DNA from: Streptomyces durocortorensis
GTDB lineage: Bacteria > Actinomycetota > Actinomycetes > Streptomycetales > Streptomycetaceae
Assembly: GCF_031760065.1 (NCBI RefSeq)
Contig: NZ_CP134500.1
Coordinates: 5,580,001 to 5,644,000 of the forward strand
Length of the DNA stretch: 64,000 bases
Direction: 5' to 3'
The position numbers and the translations under genes were made by a program. The notes under the pieces are model-generated. The model was not told the DNA's origin. It saw nothing but the letters and a program-made list of their open reading frames with translations, and did not search any database. This document shows positions 17,503 through 27,957 of the stretch, piece after piece; the first letter of the stretch is position 1; each line of letters begins with the position of its first letter.

Positions 17503-17565
17503 GGCTCCGTGTCCAGCACCCTCGTCCACGCCGCCCGCCCCCGTATCCGGAAGGCCTGAGGCCCC
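17461..17565 (+). repeat. Partial tandem duplication of the permease 1 gene 3' end
   Basis: Bases 17461-17508 (coding end and stop of permease 1) resemble 17524-17565 (GTCCACGCCGCCC...CCGGAAGG) with small deletions. The second copy forms a 16-codon frame, GTG 17509 to TGA 17559, ending PRIRKA, which echoes the permease ending PRTRKEA. It is probably a duplication remnant and not a gene. Confidence 0.6.
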
Positions 17566-18570
17566 ATGTCCGCCACCCCCACCGACGCCGCCGTCCTCGG
17601 CGGCGCACCCGCGCCCGCGGCGCCCACCCGGCGGGCCCGGCTCCGCTTCCTGCGCGGCGGGAAGACCCGCACCGGCCTGATCATGCTGGCGTTCTTCGTC
17701 CTGCTGGCCGTCGCAGGACCGTGGCTCGCCCCGTACGACCCCGACGCCATGAGCGACCAGCTGCTCCAGCCGCCCTCCGGAGCCCACTGGTTCGGCACCA
17801 CGCACACCGGGCAGGACGTCTTCTCGCAGATCCTCATCGGAACCCGGGGCGTCCTCGTCGTCGGACTGCTGGCCGCCGTCATCGCGACCGTGCTGTCCGT
17901 GCTGGTCGGGGTGAGCGCCGGATTCCTCGGCGGGGCGGCCGACGAGATCCTCTCCGCACTCTCCAACATCTTCCTGGTGCTGCCCGGGCTCCCGCTGATC
18001 ATCATCGTCGCGAGCTTCGTCCCCGACACCGGGGACCTGATCATCGCCGTCGCCATCGCACTGACCTCCTGGGCCTGGGGCGCCCGCATCCTGCGCGCCC
18101 AGACCCTGTCGCTGCGCCGCCGCGACTACGTGGAGGCCGCCCGCGCCACCGGCGAGTCCACTCCGCGGATCATCCTGTTCGAGATCCTGCCGAACCTCAC
18201 CGCCGTCATCGCCTCCGGCTTCGTCGGCACGGTCATCTTCGCCGTCCTCACCGAGATCACCCTCGCCTTCATCGGGGTCGCCGACATCTCCCACTGGAAC
18301 TGGGGCACCGTCCTCTTCTGGGCCCAGTCCAACCAGGCCCTCGCCCAGGGCGCCTGGTGGTGGTTCGTCCCGGCCGGCCTGTGCATCGCCCTGCTGGGCA
18401 CCGCACTCGCCCTGATCAACTTCGGCATCGACGAGTTCGTCAACCCCCGCCTGCGCACCGCCACCGGCTCCTCCCGGAAGGTCAGGATGCGGGTCGGCTT
18501 CACCCCCGTGGCCCGGAGGTCCGCCGGTGACGGACCTCGTCGGCACAGCAGCAAGGAGCCGCGCACATGA
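17566..18570 (+). CDS. ABC transporter permease 2 (DppC/OppC-like)
   Basis: A 334-residue inner-membrane protein. After a 35-residue cytoplasmic head it has the first helix GLIMLAFFVLLAVAGPWLAP, then the OppC signature HWFGTTHTGQDVFSQILIGTR and about five more helices; the coupling loop is RRRDYVEAARATGESTPRII. It pairs with permease 1. The start ATG is 63 bases after the permease 1 stop, across the duplicated segment. A basic C-terminal tail (residues about 300-334) is longer than usual. Its stop overlaps the ATG of the next ATPase. Confidence 0.92.
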   Translation: MSATPTDAAVLGGAPAPAAPTRRARLRFLRGGKTRTGLIMLAFFVLLAVAGPWLAPYDPDAMSDQLLQPPSGAHWFGTTHTGQDVFSQILIGTRGVLVVGLLAAVIATVLSVLVGVSAGFLGGAADEILSALSNIFLVLPGLPLIIIVASFVPDTGDLIIAVAIALTSWAWGARILRAQTLSLRRRDYVEAARATGESTPRIILFEILPNLTAVIASGFVGTVIFAVLTEITLAFIGVADISHWNWGTVLFWAQSNQALAQGAWWWFVPAGLCIALLGTALALINFGIDEFVNPRLRTATGSSRKVRMRVGFTPVARRSAGDGPRRHSSKEPRT

Positions 18571-19649
18571 GCGCCGAGCCGGTCCTGACCATCAGCGGAC
18601 TCAACGTCGACTACGGCACCGACAGAGCCGCCGTCCACGCCCTGCGCGACATCGACCTCACCCTCCACCGCGGCGAAGTCCTGGGCCTGGCGGGGGAGTC
18701 GGGCTCCGGGAAGTCGACGCTCGCCTACGCCGCGACCCGGCTGCTGTCGCCGCCCGGCGTCATCACCGGGGGAGAGGTCCACTACCACCGGCCCGGCGGC
18801 GACCGGATCGACATCCTCTCCCTCGCCCCGGAGCAGCTGCGAGCCTTCCGCTGGCAGGAGCTGTCCATCGTGTTCCAGGGGGCGATGAACTCCCTCAACC
18901 CGGTGCACACCGTCCACAGCCAGCTCACCGATGTCCTGAAAGCCCACCGCCCTGACCTCAGGAAGTCCCAACGCGCCGACCGGGCAAAGGAGTTGCTCGG
19001 CCTGGTCGGCATCTCCGCCGACCGGCTCGCCGCCTACCCGCACCAGCTCTCCGGCGGCATGCGGCAGCGTGTGATGATCGCGATGGCCCTCGCCCTGGAT
19101 CCCGAGATCGTCATCATGGACGAGCCCACCACCGCGCTGGACGTCGTGATGCAGCGGCAGATCCTGCGACGGCTGGTCCGGTTGAGGGAACAGCTGAACT
19201 TCTCGGTCGTGTTCATCACCCACGACATCTCGCTCCTGATCGAATTCTCGGACCGGATCGCGATCATGTACGGGGGCCGCATCGTGGAGGAGGCGGGCGC
19301 GGCGGAGATCTACCGCGACCCACGCCACCCCTACAGCGACGGGCTGCTCCACTCCTTCCCCGCGCTGCACGGCCCCCGCCGCGAAATGACCGGCATCCCC
19401 GGCTCTCCGCCCCACCTGTCCGCGATGCCCAACGGCTGCGCCTTCCACCCGCGCTGCGCCCAGGCCTTCGCACCCTGCGCCACACAGATCCCGCCGCTCG
19501 CCCCGCCCGCGCCGGGACCGGCCGCTGAGGCCGCCGTCCCGGGCGAGGCACCCGCATCCGGCCGCCGCGAGGTCGCCTGCCACCTGCACGCCCCCGGCCC
19601 CGATTCCGCTCGCGCCCCCGGAGCACCGCTGCCCGAGCCGACCGTCTAG
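18567..19649 (+). CDS. ABC transporter ATPase (OppD/DppD-like)
   Basis: A 360-residue ATPase, the second motor subunit of the importer. Walker A is GESGSGKST, the signature QLSGGMRQRVMIAMAL, Walker B IVIMDEPTTALD, and the switch region FITHDISLLIEF. The Cys-containing FHPRCAQAFAPC element follows at about residue 290. The Ala/Pro-rich C-terminal tail (about 310-360) has no recognisable domain. Its ATG overlaps the permease 2 stop (ATGA). GH1 follows after 46 bases, so it is probably part of the same operon. Confidence 0.93.
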   Translation: MSAEPVLTISGLNVDYGTDRAAVHALRDIDLTLHRGEVLGLAGESGSGKSTLAYAATRLLSPPGVITGGEVHYHRPGGDRIDILSLAPEQLRAFRWQELSIVFQGAMNSLNPVHTVHSQLTDVLKAHRPDLRKSQRADRAKELLGLVGISADRLAAYPHQLSGGMRQRVMIAMALALDPEIVIMDEPTTALDVVMQRQILRRLVRLREQLNFSVVFITHDISLLIEFSDRIAIMYGGRIVEEAGAAEIYRDPRHPYSDGLLHSFPALHGPRREMTGIPGSPPHLSAMPNGCAFHPRCAQAFAPCATQIPPLAPPAPGPAAEAAVPGEAPASGRREVACHLHAPGPDSARAPGAPLPEPTV

Positions 19650-19695
19650 CGCCGCCCCCGCCCGCGCATGCCCACGCCTACGCCTACGGAGACCG

Positions 19696-21114
<1,419 letters not shown>

Positions 21115-21170
21115 CCCACCAGAAGCGCCAGGGCACGCCCGGCAACTCCCCGAGCAACTCCACCCCGAGA

Positions 21171-21184
21171 AGAGAGCGCTCCCA
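21171..21184. promoter_or_regulatory. CebR-like box overlapping the GH3 start
   Basis: AGAGAGCGCTCCCA matches 12 of 14 positions of TGGGAGCGCTCCCA, the site of the cellobiose-responsive LacI-family repressor CebR in streptomycetes as I recall. Its last base is the A of the GH3 start codon, so a bound repressor would block the gene or the read-through transcript. A related symmetrical site occurs before GH64. Confidence 0.55.
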
Positions 21185-24100
21185 TGTCCCGCATCCCGCA
21201 CCCCCGCTCCCGCCCCCGAAAGGGCGGAAGCAGACCCGCCACGGCCGTCTTCGCCGCCGCGGCCGTCCTGGCCACCCTGCTCGCCGGACCGGCCACCAGC
21301 ACCGCCGTCGCGGCCGCCGACGACCCGGCCCCCGTCCTCATCGACCGCTTCGAGGGCGAGGTGCCGCTCGGCAGCACCCCGCCCGCCGACGCGATCTTCA
21401 CCTGGGGCGGTGACGCGGACGACCACCCGCGGCTGGAGCTCGCCGAGCGTGCCGACGCCCCCGAGGGCGGACACGTCCTCGAAGGCTCCTACGACATAAG
21501 CGCGTACGGCGGGTTCAGCCATGAGTTCGCCGTGGACACCCCGCCGCAGGACTGGACCGCGCACCAGGGCATCCGCTTCTGGTGGTACGGCCAGAACACC
21601 GCGCCCCTGCCGCCCGGTTCGGGCAAACGGATCAACTTCGAGATCAAGGACGGCGGAGCCAACGGCGGCGCGTCCGAGCTGTGGACCACCTCGTTCACGG
21701 ATGACTGGGAGGGCTGGCAGCTCGTCGAGATCCCCTTCGCGGACTTCGAATACCGCACCGACTACCAGCCCGTCGGCGGCATCGACCAGGTCCTCGGCCT
21801 CAACGAGATGTGGGGCTACGCCCTCACCCTGCCCGGGGGCGCACCCGGCGATTTCGCCCTCGACGCCGTCGAGCTGTACGGCAAGGCCGACCCGGCCCTG
21901 ACAGCAGCCGTGGTCACCGACGCGGCGGTCCACCCGCTGAAGAACGGCGAAACGGCCCAGGTGGCCATCTCCGTCGCCACCACCGGCTCCGTCCCCACCG
22001 AGGAACCGGTCACCGTCACGTACGCCACGAAGGGCGGCACGGCCGAGGCGGGCAAGGACTACACCCCGGTCACCGGCAGCCACACCTTCCCCGCGGGCAC
22101 CCCCTCCGGCACCACGCACAAGGTCGCCGTCCGCACGGCACAGGCGTCGAAGGCCTCCGAGGCGAGGACGATCCCCCTGGAACTGACGGTCACCGGCGCG
22201 AAGGCCCCCCGGGAGAACCCGCAGGTCGTCATCGACGCCCACGGACTCCCGTACCAGAACGCCGAGTTGCCCGTTCAGCAGCGGGTCGCGGACCTGCTGG
22301 CACGTATGTCACCCGCCGAAAAGGCGGGCCAGATGACCCAGGCCGAACGCAACGCGCTCCGCGCCCCCGGGGACATCGCCGCCTACGACCTGGGCTCGCT
22401 GCTCTCCGGCGGCGGCTCGGTCCCCACCCCCAACACGGCCGCCGCCTGGGCGAAGATGGTCGACGCCTACCAGCTGCGCGCCCGGGCCACCCGCTTCCAG
22501 ATCCCGCTGATCTACGGCGTGGACGCGGTGCACGGCCACAACAACGTCGTCGGCGCCACGATCATGCCGCACAACATCGGCATCGGCGCGGGCCGCGACC
22601 CCAGGAGCGCCGAGAGGACCGGTGCGATCACCGCCAAGGAAGTCCGCTCCACCGGCGTCCCGTGGGACTTCGCCCCGTGCGTCTGCGTCACCCGTGACGA
22701 GCGCTGGGGCCGCTCCTACGAGGCGTTCGGCGAGGACCCGGCGCTCGTCGAGGCCATGGAGACGGTCATCCAGGGCATGCAGGGCAGCCCCTCCGGCAAG
22801 GACCTGCACCGCAATGACAAGGTGCTCGGAAGCGCGAAGCACTTCGTCGGCGACGGCGGCACCGCGTACGGCTCATCCACCACCGGCTCGTACACGACCG
22901 ACCAGGGCGTCACCAAGGTCACCCGCCAGGAACTGGAAGCGGTCCACCTGTCCCCGTTCGCGGAGTCGGTGAAGCGGGGCGTCGGCACGATCATGCCCTC
23001 GTACTCCTCGCTCGACGTCATCGGCGACGGCCGGGGCCCGGTGAAGATGCACGCCCACGCCGAGATGATCAACGGCGTCCTCAAGGACCGGATGGGCTTC
23101 GAGGGCTTCGTGATCAGCGACTGGCAGGCCATCGACCAGATCCCCGGCGACTACCCGAGCGACGTCCGTACGGCGGTCAACGCCGGTCTGGACATGATCA
23201 TGGTCCCGACGGCATACCAGGACTTCACCAGGACGCTGAAGGAAGAGGTCGCGGCGGGCCGGATCAGCCAGGCCCGGATCGACGACGCGGTCTCCCGCAT
23301 CCTCACCCAGAAGTTCCGCCTCGGCCTCTTCGAGAAGCCGTACGCGGACACCACCCACCTGGACAAGGTCGGCTCGGCCGAACACCGTGCGGTGGCCCGC
23401 GAGGCGGTGGCGAAGTCGCAGGTCCTGCTGAAGAACGGCAACAGGAACGAGGGGGCGGTCCTGCCCCTCAAGCCCTCCCAGAAGGTGTACGTCGCCGGGT
23501 CCAACGCCGACGACATCGGCAACCAGGCCGGCGGCTGGACGATCAGCTGGCAGGGCTCGTCCGGGAAGATCACCCCGGGCACGACGATCCTTGAGGGTAT
23601 GAGAAAGGCGGCCGGGGACCCGGACTCGGTCACGTACTCGCAAGACGCCTCCGCCGCCACGGACGGACACGACGTGGGCGTGGTCGTCGTCGGGGAGACC
23701 CCGTACGCCGAAGGCATCGGAGACGTCGGCAACGGACACGACCTGGAGCTGACCGACGCCGACCAGGCGGCGGTGGACAAGGTCTGCGCGGCCATGAAGT
23801 GCGCGGTCCTGATCGTCTCGGGCCGCCCGCAGCTCATCGGCGACCAGCTCGGGGACATGGACGCGCTGGTGGCCTCCTGGCTGCCGGGTTCCGAGGGCGA
23901 CGGCGTGGCCGACGTGCTCTACGGCAAGCGCCCCTTCACCGGGCAGCTCCCGGTGACCTGGCCGAAGTCGGAGGCGCAGCTTCCGATCAACGTGGGGGAC
24001 ACGGCATACGACCCGCAGTTCCCGTACGGCTGGGGCCTGACCACCCTGAAGAAGCCCCCGGCCGGCGGTGAGCTGACCCTCGCGGCCCTCGCCGTGGCCG

Positions 24101-24306
24101 CCCAGGTCGCCGAGACGGCGAAGCTGGGCAGGACCCCGGCGGGCAAGGCGATCGTGGACCGGGCGAGGCTGCTGGTCCAGCAGAGGATCAACGGGAAGTT
24201 CACCCAGGCGGTGTCGAAGCCGTTCGCGGAGGCGGACCACCTGCTGCTCACGGGCGATCTGACGGGCGCGGTGGCCAAGCTGCGTACGGCGTACCGAGCC
24301 GCGTAG
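21184..24306 (+). CDS. Secreted GH3 beta-glucosidase/exo-glucanase with N-terminal accessory domains
   Basis: A 1040-residue exported enzyme. A signal peptide (residues 1-46, ending AVAAA) is followed by a CBM11-like beta-sandwich (about 50-230, VLIDRFEGEVPLGS ... FALDAVELYG), a Calx-beta-like domain (about 240-340) and the GH3 core: N-domain from about 356 (QRVADLLARMSPAEKAGQMTQ) with nucleophile Asp646 in GFVISDWQAI, C-domain to about 960 (LPVTWPKSEAQLPINVG). A short helical tail ends the protein. GH3 enzymes release glucose from the non-reducing end of beta-glucans. Unlike GH1 next door, it acts outside the cell, so the two cover both sides of the importer. Confidence 0.93.
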   Translation: MSRIPHPRSRPRKGGSRPATAVFAAAAVLATLLAGPATSTAVAAADDPAPVLIDRFEGEVPLGSTPPADAIFTWGGDADDHPRLELAERADAPEGGHVLEGSYDISAYGGFSHEFAVDTPPQDWTAHQGIRFWWYGQNTAPLPPGSGKRINFEIKDGGANGGASELWTTSFTDDWEGWQLVEIPFADFEYRTDYQPVGGIDQVLGLNEMWGYALTLPGGAPGDFALDAVELYGKADPALTAAVVTDAAVHPLKNGETAQVAISVATTGSVPTEEPVTVTYATKGGTAEAGKDYTPVTGSHTFPAGTPSGTTHKVAVRTAQASKASEARTIPLELTVTGAKAPRENPQVVIDAHGLPYQNAELPVQQRVADLLARMSPAEKAGQMTQAERNALRAPGDIAAYDLGSLLSGGGSVPTPNTAAAWAKMVDAYQLRARATRFQIPLIYGVDAVHGHNNVVGATIMPHNIGIGAGRDPRSAERTGAITAKEVRSTGVPWDFAPCVCVTRDERWGRSYEAFGEDPALVEAMETVIQGMQGSPSGKDLHRNDKVLGSAKHFVGDGGTAYGSSTTGSYTTDQGVTKVTRQELEAVHLSPFAESVKRGVGTIMPSYSSLDVIGDGRGPVKMHAHAEMINGVLKDRMGFEGFVISDWQAIDQIPGDYPSDVRTAVNAGLDMIMVPTAYQDFTRTLKEEVAAGRISQARIDDAVSRILTQKFRLGLFEKPYADTTHLDKVGSAEHRAVAREAVAKSQVLLKNGNRNEGAVLPLKPSQKVYVAGSNADDIGNQAGGWTISWQGSSGKITPGTTILEGMRKAAGDPDSVTYSQDASAATDGHDVGVVVVGETPYAEGIGDVGNGHDLELTDADQAAVDKVCAAMKCAVLIVSGRPQLIGDQLGDMDALVASWLPGSEGDGVADVLYGKRPFTGQLPVTWPKSEAQLPINVGDTAYDPQFPYGWGLTTLKKPPAGGELTLAALAVAAQVAETAKLGRTPAGKAIVDRARLLVQQRINGKFTQAVSKPFAEADHLLLTGDLTGAVAKLRTAYRAA

Positions 24307-24325
24307 GCCGCGCAGCGACCAAGGG

Positions 24326-24362
24326 CTCCAGGCGGGCGACGCCGTTCTTCGCCCGCCTGGAG
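24326..24362 (+). terminator. Terminator after GH3
   Basis: Perfect 14-bp stem CTCCAGGCGGGCGA (24326-24339) / TCGCCCGCCTGGAG (24349-24362), 9-nt loop. It ends 11 bases before the next start codon. Confidence 0.85.
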
Positions 24363-24368
24363 TAGCGT
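24363..24368 (+). promoter_or_regulatory. Possible -10 box of a leaderless TPM-gene transcript
   Basis: TAGCGT immediately follows the terminator stem and lies 5 bases before the ATG at 24374. There is no Shine-Dalgarno sequence, so a leaderless start is inferred. Confidence 0.4.
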
Positions 24369-24373
24369 TAAGT

Positions 24374-25762
24374 ATGAGGAAAAGGCTCTTCCCCTCGCTG
24401 TTGGCGGGCCTGCTGCTCATCTTGGCAGCGGCTGTACTCGCCCTGACCTCCCCTACGTCGACTGCCGCCCCCGCCGCCCCCGCCGCAACCATCCAAGACG
24501 CCGCCCAGGCCCTGCGCGACGACCCGGTGTATGTGGACCCGGACGCTCGCGATCAGCTTTCCGTCGCTGACGAGAAGGCCCTGGAAGAGAAGATCACGGA
24601 CGCCGACAAGCCGGTGTTCGTGGCAGTCCTGCCCGACACCGAGGCCTTCCCTGAGGAAGGCCTTCTCCAGACCCTGCGCAGCGACACCGGCATCACCGGC
24701 GTCTACGCGGTCCGGCTCGGCGACGGCTTCGACGCGGGCGCGGACCCGCAGGTCATGCCGGTCCGGGCGGTGCAGAACCTCACGGCCTCCGTGGAGAACC
24801 CCGCCATCGCCACGGACACGAACGCCCAGCTCAACGCCTTCGTCGACAGAGCCGTGGAACAGGCCAGGGGCACGGCCCCCGCGTCCTGGTCCGGCGGCGG
24901 TGCGGCCGACGACCCGGGAGCCCCGGTCTCCGGCCTGATCACGCTCGGCGCACTGGTGGCAGCGGGCGGTGCGGGCGCGTACGCGATCTCCCGCCGCAAC
25001 AAGCGCCGCAAGGAGGAAGAGGAGCGCATCGCGCTCGACAAGCTCCGGGTCGTCGTCGACGAGGACATCACCGCGTACGGCGAAACCCTGGAGCGCCTGG
25101 ACTTCCACCCCGCCGAACCGGGCGCGGACGACACCATGCGCACCGACTACGAACGGGCCCTGGACTCCTACGAGAGCGCCAAGATGAAGATGGACAAGGC
25201 CGCGCACCCCTCTGACGTGCGCGGAGTCACCCAGTCCCTGGAGGAAGGCCGCTACGCCCTCGCGGTCCTGGAGGCCCGCCGCACCGGCGCGGAACTCCCG
25301 GCCCGCCGCCCGCCGTGCTTCTTCGACCCGCGCCACGGCCCCGCGGTCACGGAGGTCCTGTGGACCCCGTCCGGCGGCGCGACCCGCGAGGTCCCGGTCT
25401 GCGGCGCGGACGAGATCCGGCTCAGCCGGGGCGAGGACCCCATGAGCCGTACGGTCGACGTGGGCGACGGCAACCGCCGCCCGTACTGGGAGGCGGGCCC
25501 GGCCTACGGCCCCTGGGCGGGCGGCTACTTCGGCGGCGGCCTGCTCCCCGGCCTCCTCATGGGCACCATGCTCGGCTCGATGCTCGCGACCCCGGCGTAC
25601 GCCTCCGAATACGGCGGCGGTGACTTCGGCGGCGGCGCGGGCGGCGACTGGGGCGGCGGCGACTTCTCCGGCTCCGACTTCGACTCCTCCGGTTTCGGCG
25701 GGGGCGGCTTCGGTGACGGCGGAGGCTTCGGGGGCGGAGGCTTCGACGGAGGCGGCTTCTGA
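24374..25762 (+). CDS. TPM-domain-like membrane protein with Gly-rich tail
   Basis: A 462-residue protein. It has a signal or anchor segment (residues 1-32), an extracellular TPM-like domain (about 40-165, including DARDQLSVADEKALEEKI), a membrane helix (about 183-203, GLITLGALVAAGGAGAYAI) followed by the basic stop RRNKRRKEEEE, a cytoplasmic helical region of about 190 residues, a short hydrophobic stretch GLLPGLLMGTMLGSMLA and a tail of GGG-F/S/D repeats (about 415-462). The Gly-rich ending is typical of TPM-domain proteins. Function in Streptomyces is unknown; plant TPM proteins take part in photosystem repair. It stands alone between terminators. Confidence 0.8.
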   Translation: MRKRLFPSLLAGLLLILAAAVLALTSPTSTAAPAAPAATIQDAAQALRDDPVYVDPDARDQLSVADEKALEEKITDADKPVFVAVLPDTEAFPEEGLLQTLRSDTGITGVYAVRLGDGFDAGADPQVMPVRAVQNLTASVENPAIATDTNAQLNAFVDRAVEQARGTAPASWSGGGAADDPGAPVSGLITLGALVAAGGAGAYAISRRNKRRKEEEERIALDKLRVVVDEDITAYGETLERLDFHPAEPGADDTMRTDYERALDSYESAKMKMDKAAHPSDVRGVTQSLEEGRYALAVLEARRTGAELPARRPPCFFDPRHGPAVTEVLWTPSGGATREVPVCGADEIRLSRGEDPMSRTVDVGDGNRRPYWEAGPAYGPWAGGYFGGGLLPGLLMGTMLGSMLATPAYASEYGGGDFGGGAGGDWGGGDFSGSDFDSSGFGGGGFGDGGGFGGGGFDGGGF

Positions 25763-25886
25763 GCGCCCAGGCGTCCAGGATTCCAAGCGTCCCGGGTTCC
25801 GGCCGATCCCCTCAGCCGGGGCCCGGGGCTCGGGGCTCGGCCCCCGGGGGAGAGCCGGAGGCAGCCCCTGTGCGAGGCTGCGGCGC

Positions 25887-26444
25887 ATGGGGTGGACATG
25901 CAAACTGCACGGGGGCGTCGCGGCGGGGCTGGGCGCGGTGCTTCTGACGATGGCCGCGCTCGCCTGGGTGCCGGGGACGTGGCAGTGGGGCGGCGCGCAG
26001 TGGGTGGCGCTGGCCGGGTTCGTGTCGGCCTTCCTGGCCCTGGTGTCGGCGCTCGTGCGCCTCGCTGTTGCAGGGGCGGACAAGTATGTACTGGGGCAGG
26101 CCTTCCGGTGTCTTCCCGGCAGGGTGCGGGCCGGGCTTGCGGCCTTGATCGTGGCAGGTGTGGCCATCGCAGTGTTCGACATTGCGGGGTCGCGGGGACT
26201 GCAACACCCCGAGGTGCGGGACGGCCGATACTTCGCCCTGGACACGACGCCGGGGGCGCGCGGCACGGTCGAGATCTCGAAGAGCCAGTACCAGGCTCTG
26301 GAGCGGAGCGGCCTTCGGGCGATGCTCGCGGTACCGGGCGTGCTTCTCGTCGGCGCCGCGTGCATGGTGCTGGCGGCCGGAGAACTGCGCCGGGCGGACC
26401 GTGGACAGAACACGGGCGTGCCCTTTACCGGCGGGAGCCGTTGA
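25887..26444 (+). CDS. Four-helix membrane protein of unknown function
   Basis: A 185-residue protein with predicted membrane helices at about 9-29 (VAAGLGAVLLTMAALAWVP), 39-61, 79-100 (AGLAALIVAGVAIAVF) and 141-167. The 40-residue segment between helices 3 and 4 is polar and would lie outside. No family is recognised. The ATG 25887 has GAGG nine bases upstream. It ends seven bases before the small secreted protein gene, so the two may be co-transcribed. Confidence 0.6.
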   Translation: MGWTCKLHGGVAAGLGAVLLTMAALAWVPGTWQWGGAQWVALAGFVSAFLALVSALVRLAVAGADKYVLGQAFRCLPGRVRAGLAALIVAGVAIAVFDIAGSRGLQHPEVRDGRYFALDTTPGARGTVEISKSQYQALERSGLRAMLAVPGVLLVGAACMVLAAGELRRADRGQNTGVPFTGGSR

Positions 26445-26451
26445 ACCGGGC

Positions 26452-26685
26452 ATGAAGAAGCGAAGCGTACTTGCCGTTGTCACTCTCGCCACCGGGGCCG
26501 TCATCGCCGCCATCAGCCCGCCCCCGGGAGGCGGGGACTCGGCCCACGCGGCCGAACCGCCCGTCTCGCTGGGTGCACTCGACAACGTCGGCGACCTCGG
26601 CAAGCTGGTCGACGGCGCGGCGGACACGACGACCTCCACCGCGGGCACGGTGACCACGACGGTCTCCGAGGCCCGGTTCAGCTGA
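26452..26685 (+). CDS. Small secreted protein, 77 residues
   Basis: Begins MKKRSVLAVVTLATGAVIAA, a classical signal peptide with likely cleavage after SAHA (about residue 34). The mature part of about 43 residues is Thr/Asp/Gly-rich (LGALDNVGDLGKLVDGAADT) and carries no cysteine. From memory, such short secreted proteins are common in streptomycetes and usually unannotated. The ATG lies seven bases after the preceding stop. Function unknown. Confidence 0.65.
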   Translation: MKKRSVLAVVTLATGAVIAAISPPPGGGDSAHAAEPPVSLGALDNVGDLGKLVDGAADTTTSTAGTVTTTVSEARFS

Positions 26686-27078
26686 CCCCCCGCAGGATTA
26701 CTCACCACGTACCGCGCTGAGGGCTGCCGGAATCCGGCAAGGCGCGAGGACGTGCCGAGCCCACCGCATGCTGGTGCCCGTCGACAGAGGGCGAGGGCAC
26801 CAGCATGGCCGAGGCCGGGGCCGAAGCGGAAACAGAAGTAGAAGCAGATCCGACCGGCGTAGGGGCGCGGTCCCGAACCCCGAAGGCACACCCATCGTGC
26901 TCGGTCTGGTCTGTCCGGTCGTGGCCTATGTGCTTCCCCTCTCCCTCCGCGAAGAAGCCTCGGAAAGCTGCGCCGAGCGGCCGGACCTACCCGACCGATC
27001 CGTGCCCGGATCGGTCGGGTGCGGCAGGCTGAACCCTTCCTACGGTGAACGAGAAAGGAAGAAGGGGAAGGTAGCGGG
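26686..27078. other. 393-base region with one long inverted repeat, no supported gene
   Basis: Contains a 13-bp perfect inverted repeat, CATGCTGGTGCCC (26767-26779) / GGGCACCAGCATG (26795-26807), which could be a terminator for the preceding pair or an operator. Short frames across 26768-27094 have odd composition and no ribosome binding site and are not called. The rest is probably the AraC gene's leader. Confidence 0.5.
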
Positions 27079-27957
27079 TTGCTGGAACGAATGAACGAGG
27101 CGATGGAGCACATCGAGGCGCACCTCGGTGAGCACATCGAGGCCGCGGAGTTGGCGCGCATCGCGATGACGTCCGAATACCACCTCCGCCGGATGTTCTC
27201 CGCGCTGGCTGGCGTCCCGCTCGCGGAGTACATCCGCCGACGTCGTATGACCCTCGCGGGCGCCGAGGTGCTCGGTGCCCCCGACCGGACGCTGCTGGAA
27301 GTGGCGGTGCGGTACGGCTACGACACGGGGGAGGGCTTCGCCCGCGCGTTCCGGGCGGTGCACGGCATCGGACCGGGCGAGGCGAGACGTACCCGCGCGG
27401 CCCTGCGGTCCCAGCAACGCCTGACCTTCCGACTCGTCGTCGAAGGGAGCACAGACATGCGCTACAAGCTGGTGGATAAAGAGGAATTCCGCGTGGTGGG
27501 GAAGAGGGCCCGGGTCCCCCTGATCCACGAGGGCCCGAACCCGGCGATCGCGGAGTTCATCCGGGGCATCGGCAAGGAGACGCTGGAGCACATCGCGGCC
27601 CTCTCCGACCAGGACCCGGCCGGGCTTGTCGGCGTCAGCGACCAGCTCGACCCCAGTCGCGCGGAAGGCACCGAACTCGACTACTACCACGGGGTGGTGA
27701 CGAGCGCGGAGCCGCCGGAGGACCTGGACGCCCTGACCGTACCGGCCGGGACCTGGGCGGTCTTCGAGAACGAGGGCGAGTTCCCGCAGGCCCTTCAGTA
27801 CCTCTGGCGGGACGTGTTCACGCAGTGGTTCCCGTCGAACCCGTACGCTTCCAGGCCGGGCCCGGAGATCCTGCGGGTTCGGGTCTCCGGGGACGGGAAG
27901 CGGGCGGAGGCGGAGCTGTGGATCCCAGTGGAACGGTCGGAGCAGCCTACGGGTTGA
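27079..27957 (+). CDS. AraC-family regulator with GyrI-like effector domain
   Basis: A 292-residue activator. The N-terminal double helix-turn-helix covers residues 1-105 (ERMNEAMEHIEAHLGEHIEA, AMTSEYHLRRMFSALAGVPL, YDTGEGFARAFRAVHGIGPG). Residues about 128-290 form a GyrI-like domain (MRYKLVDKEEFRVVGKRAR ... AEAELWIPV) of the kind that binds small hydrophobic ligands in Rob/SoxS-like multidrug regulators. The TTG at 27079 is preferred because GGAAGG at 27065-27070 is correctly spaced; an ATG at 27091 would remove the first helix residues. Its stop overlaps the 3' end of the convergent DUF397 gene by 11 bases. Confidence 0.88.
   Translation: MLERMNEAMEHIEAHLGEHIEAAELARIAMTSEYHLRRMFSALAGVPLAEYIRRRRMTLAGAEVLGAPDRTLLEVAVRYGYDTGEGFARAFRAVHGIGPGEARRTRAALRSQQRLTFRLVVEGSTDMRYKLVDKEEFRVVGKRARVPLIHEGPNPAIAEFIRGIGKETLEHIAALSDQDPAGLVGVSDQLDPSRAEGTELDYYHGVVTSAEPPEDLDALTVPAGTWAVFENEGEFPQALQYLWRDVFTQWFPSNPYASRPGPEILRVRVSGDGKRAEAELWIPVERSEQPTG

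Noticed and set aside
17509..17559. 16-codon frame between the two permease genes as a small gene
   Set aside because: Its sequence is a degraded copy of the permease 1 end, and it has no convincing ribosome binding site of its own.
26768..27094. Possible small genes of 75-108 codons
   Set aside because: Arg- and Glu-rich frames produced by the inverted repeat and the AraC leader; no ribosome binding site and poor protein-like composition.
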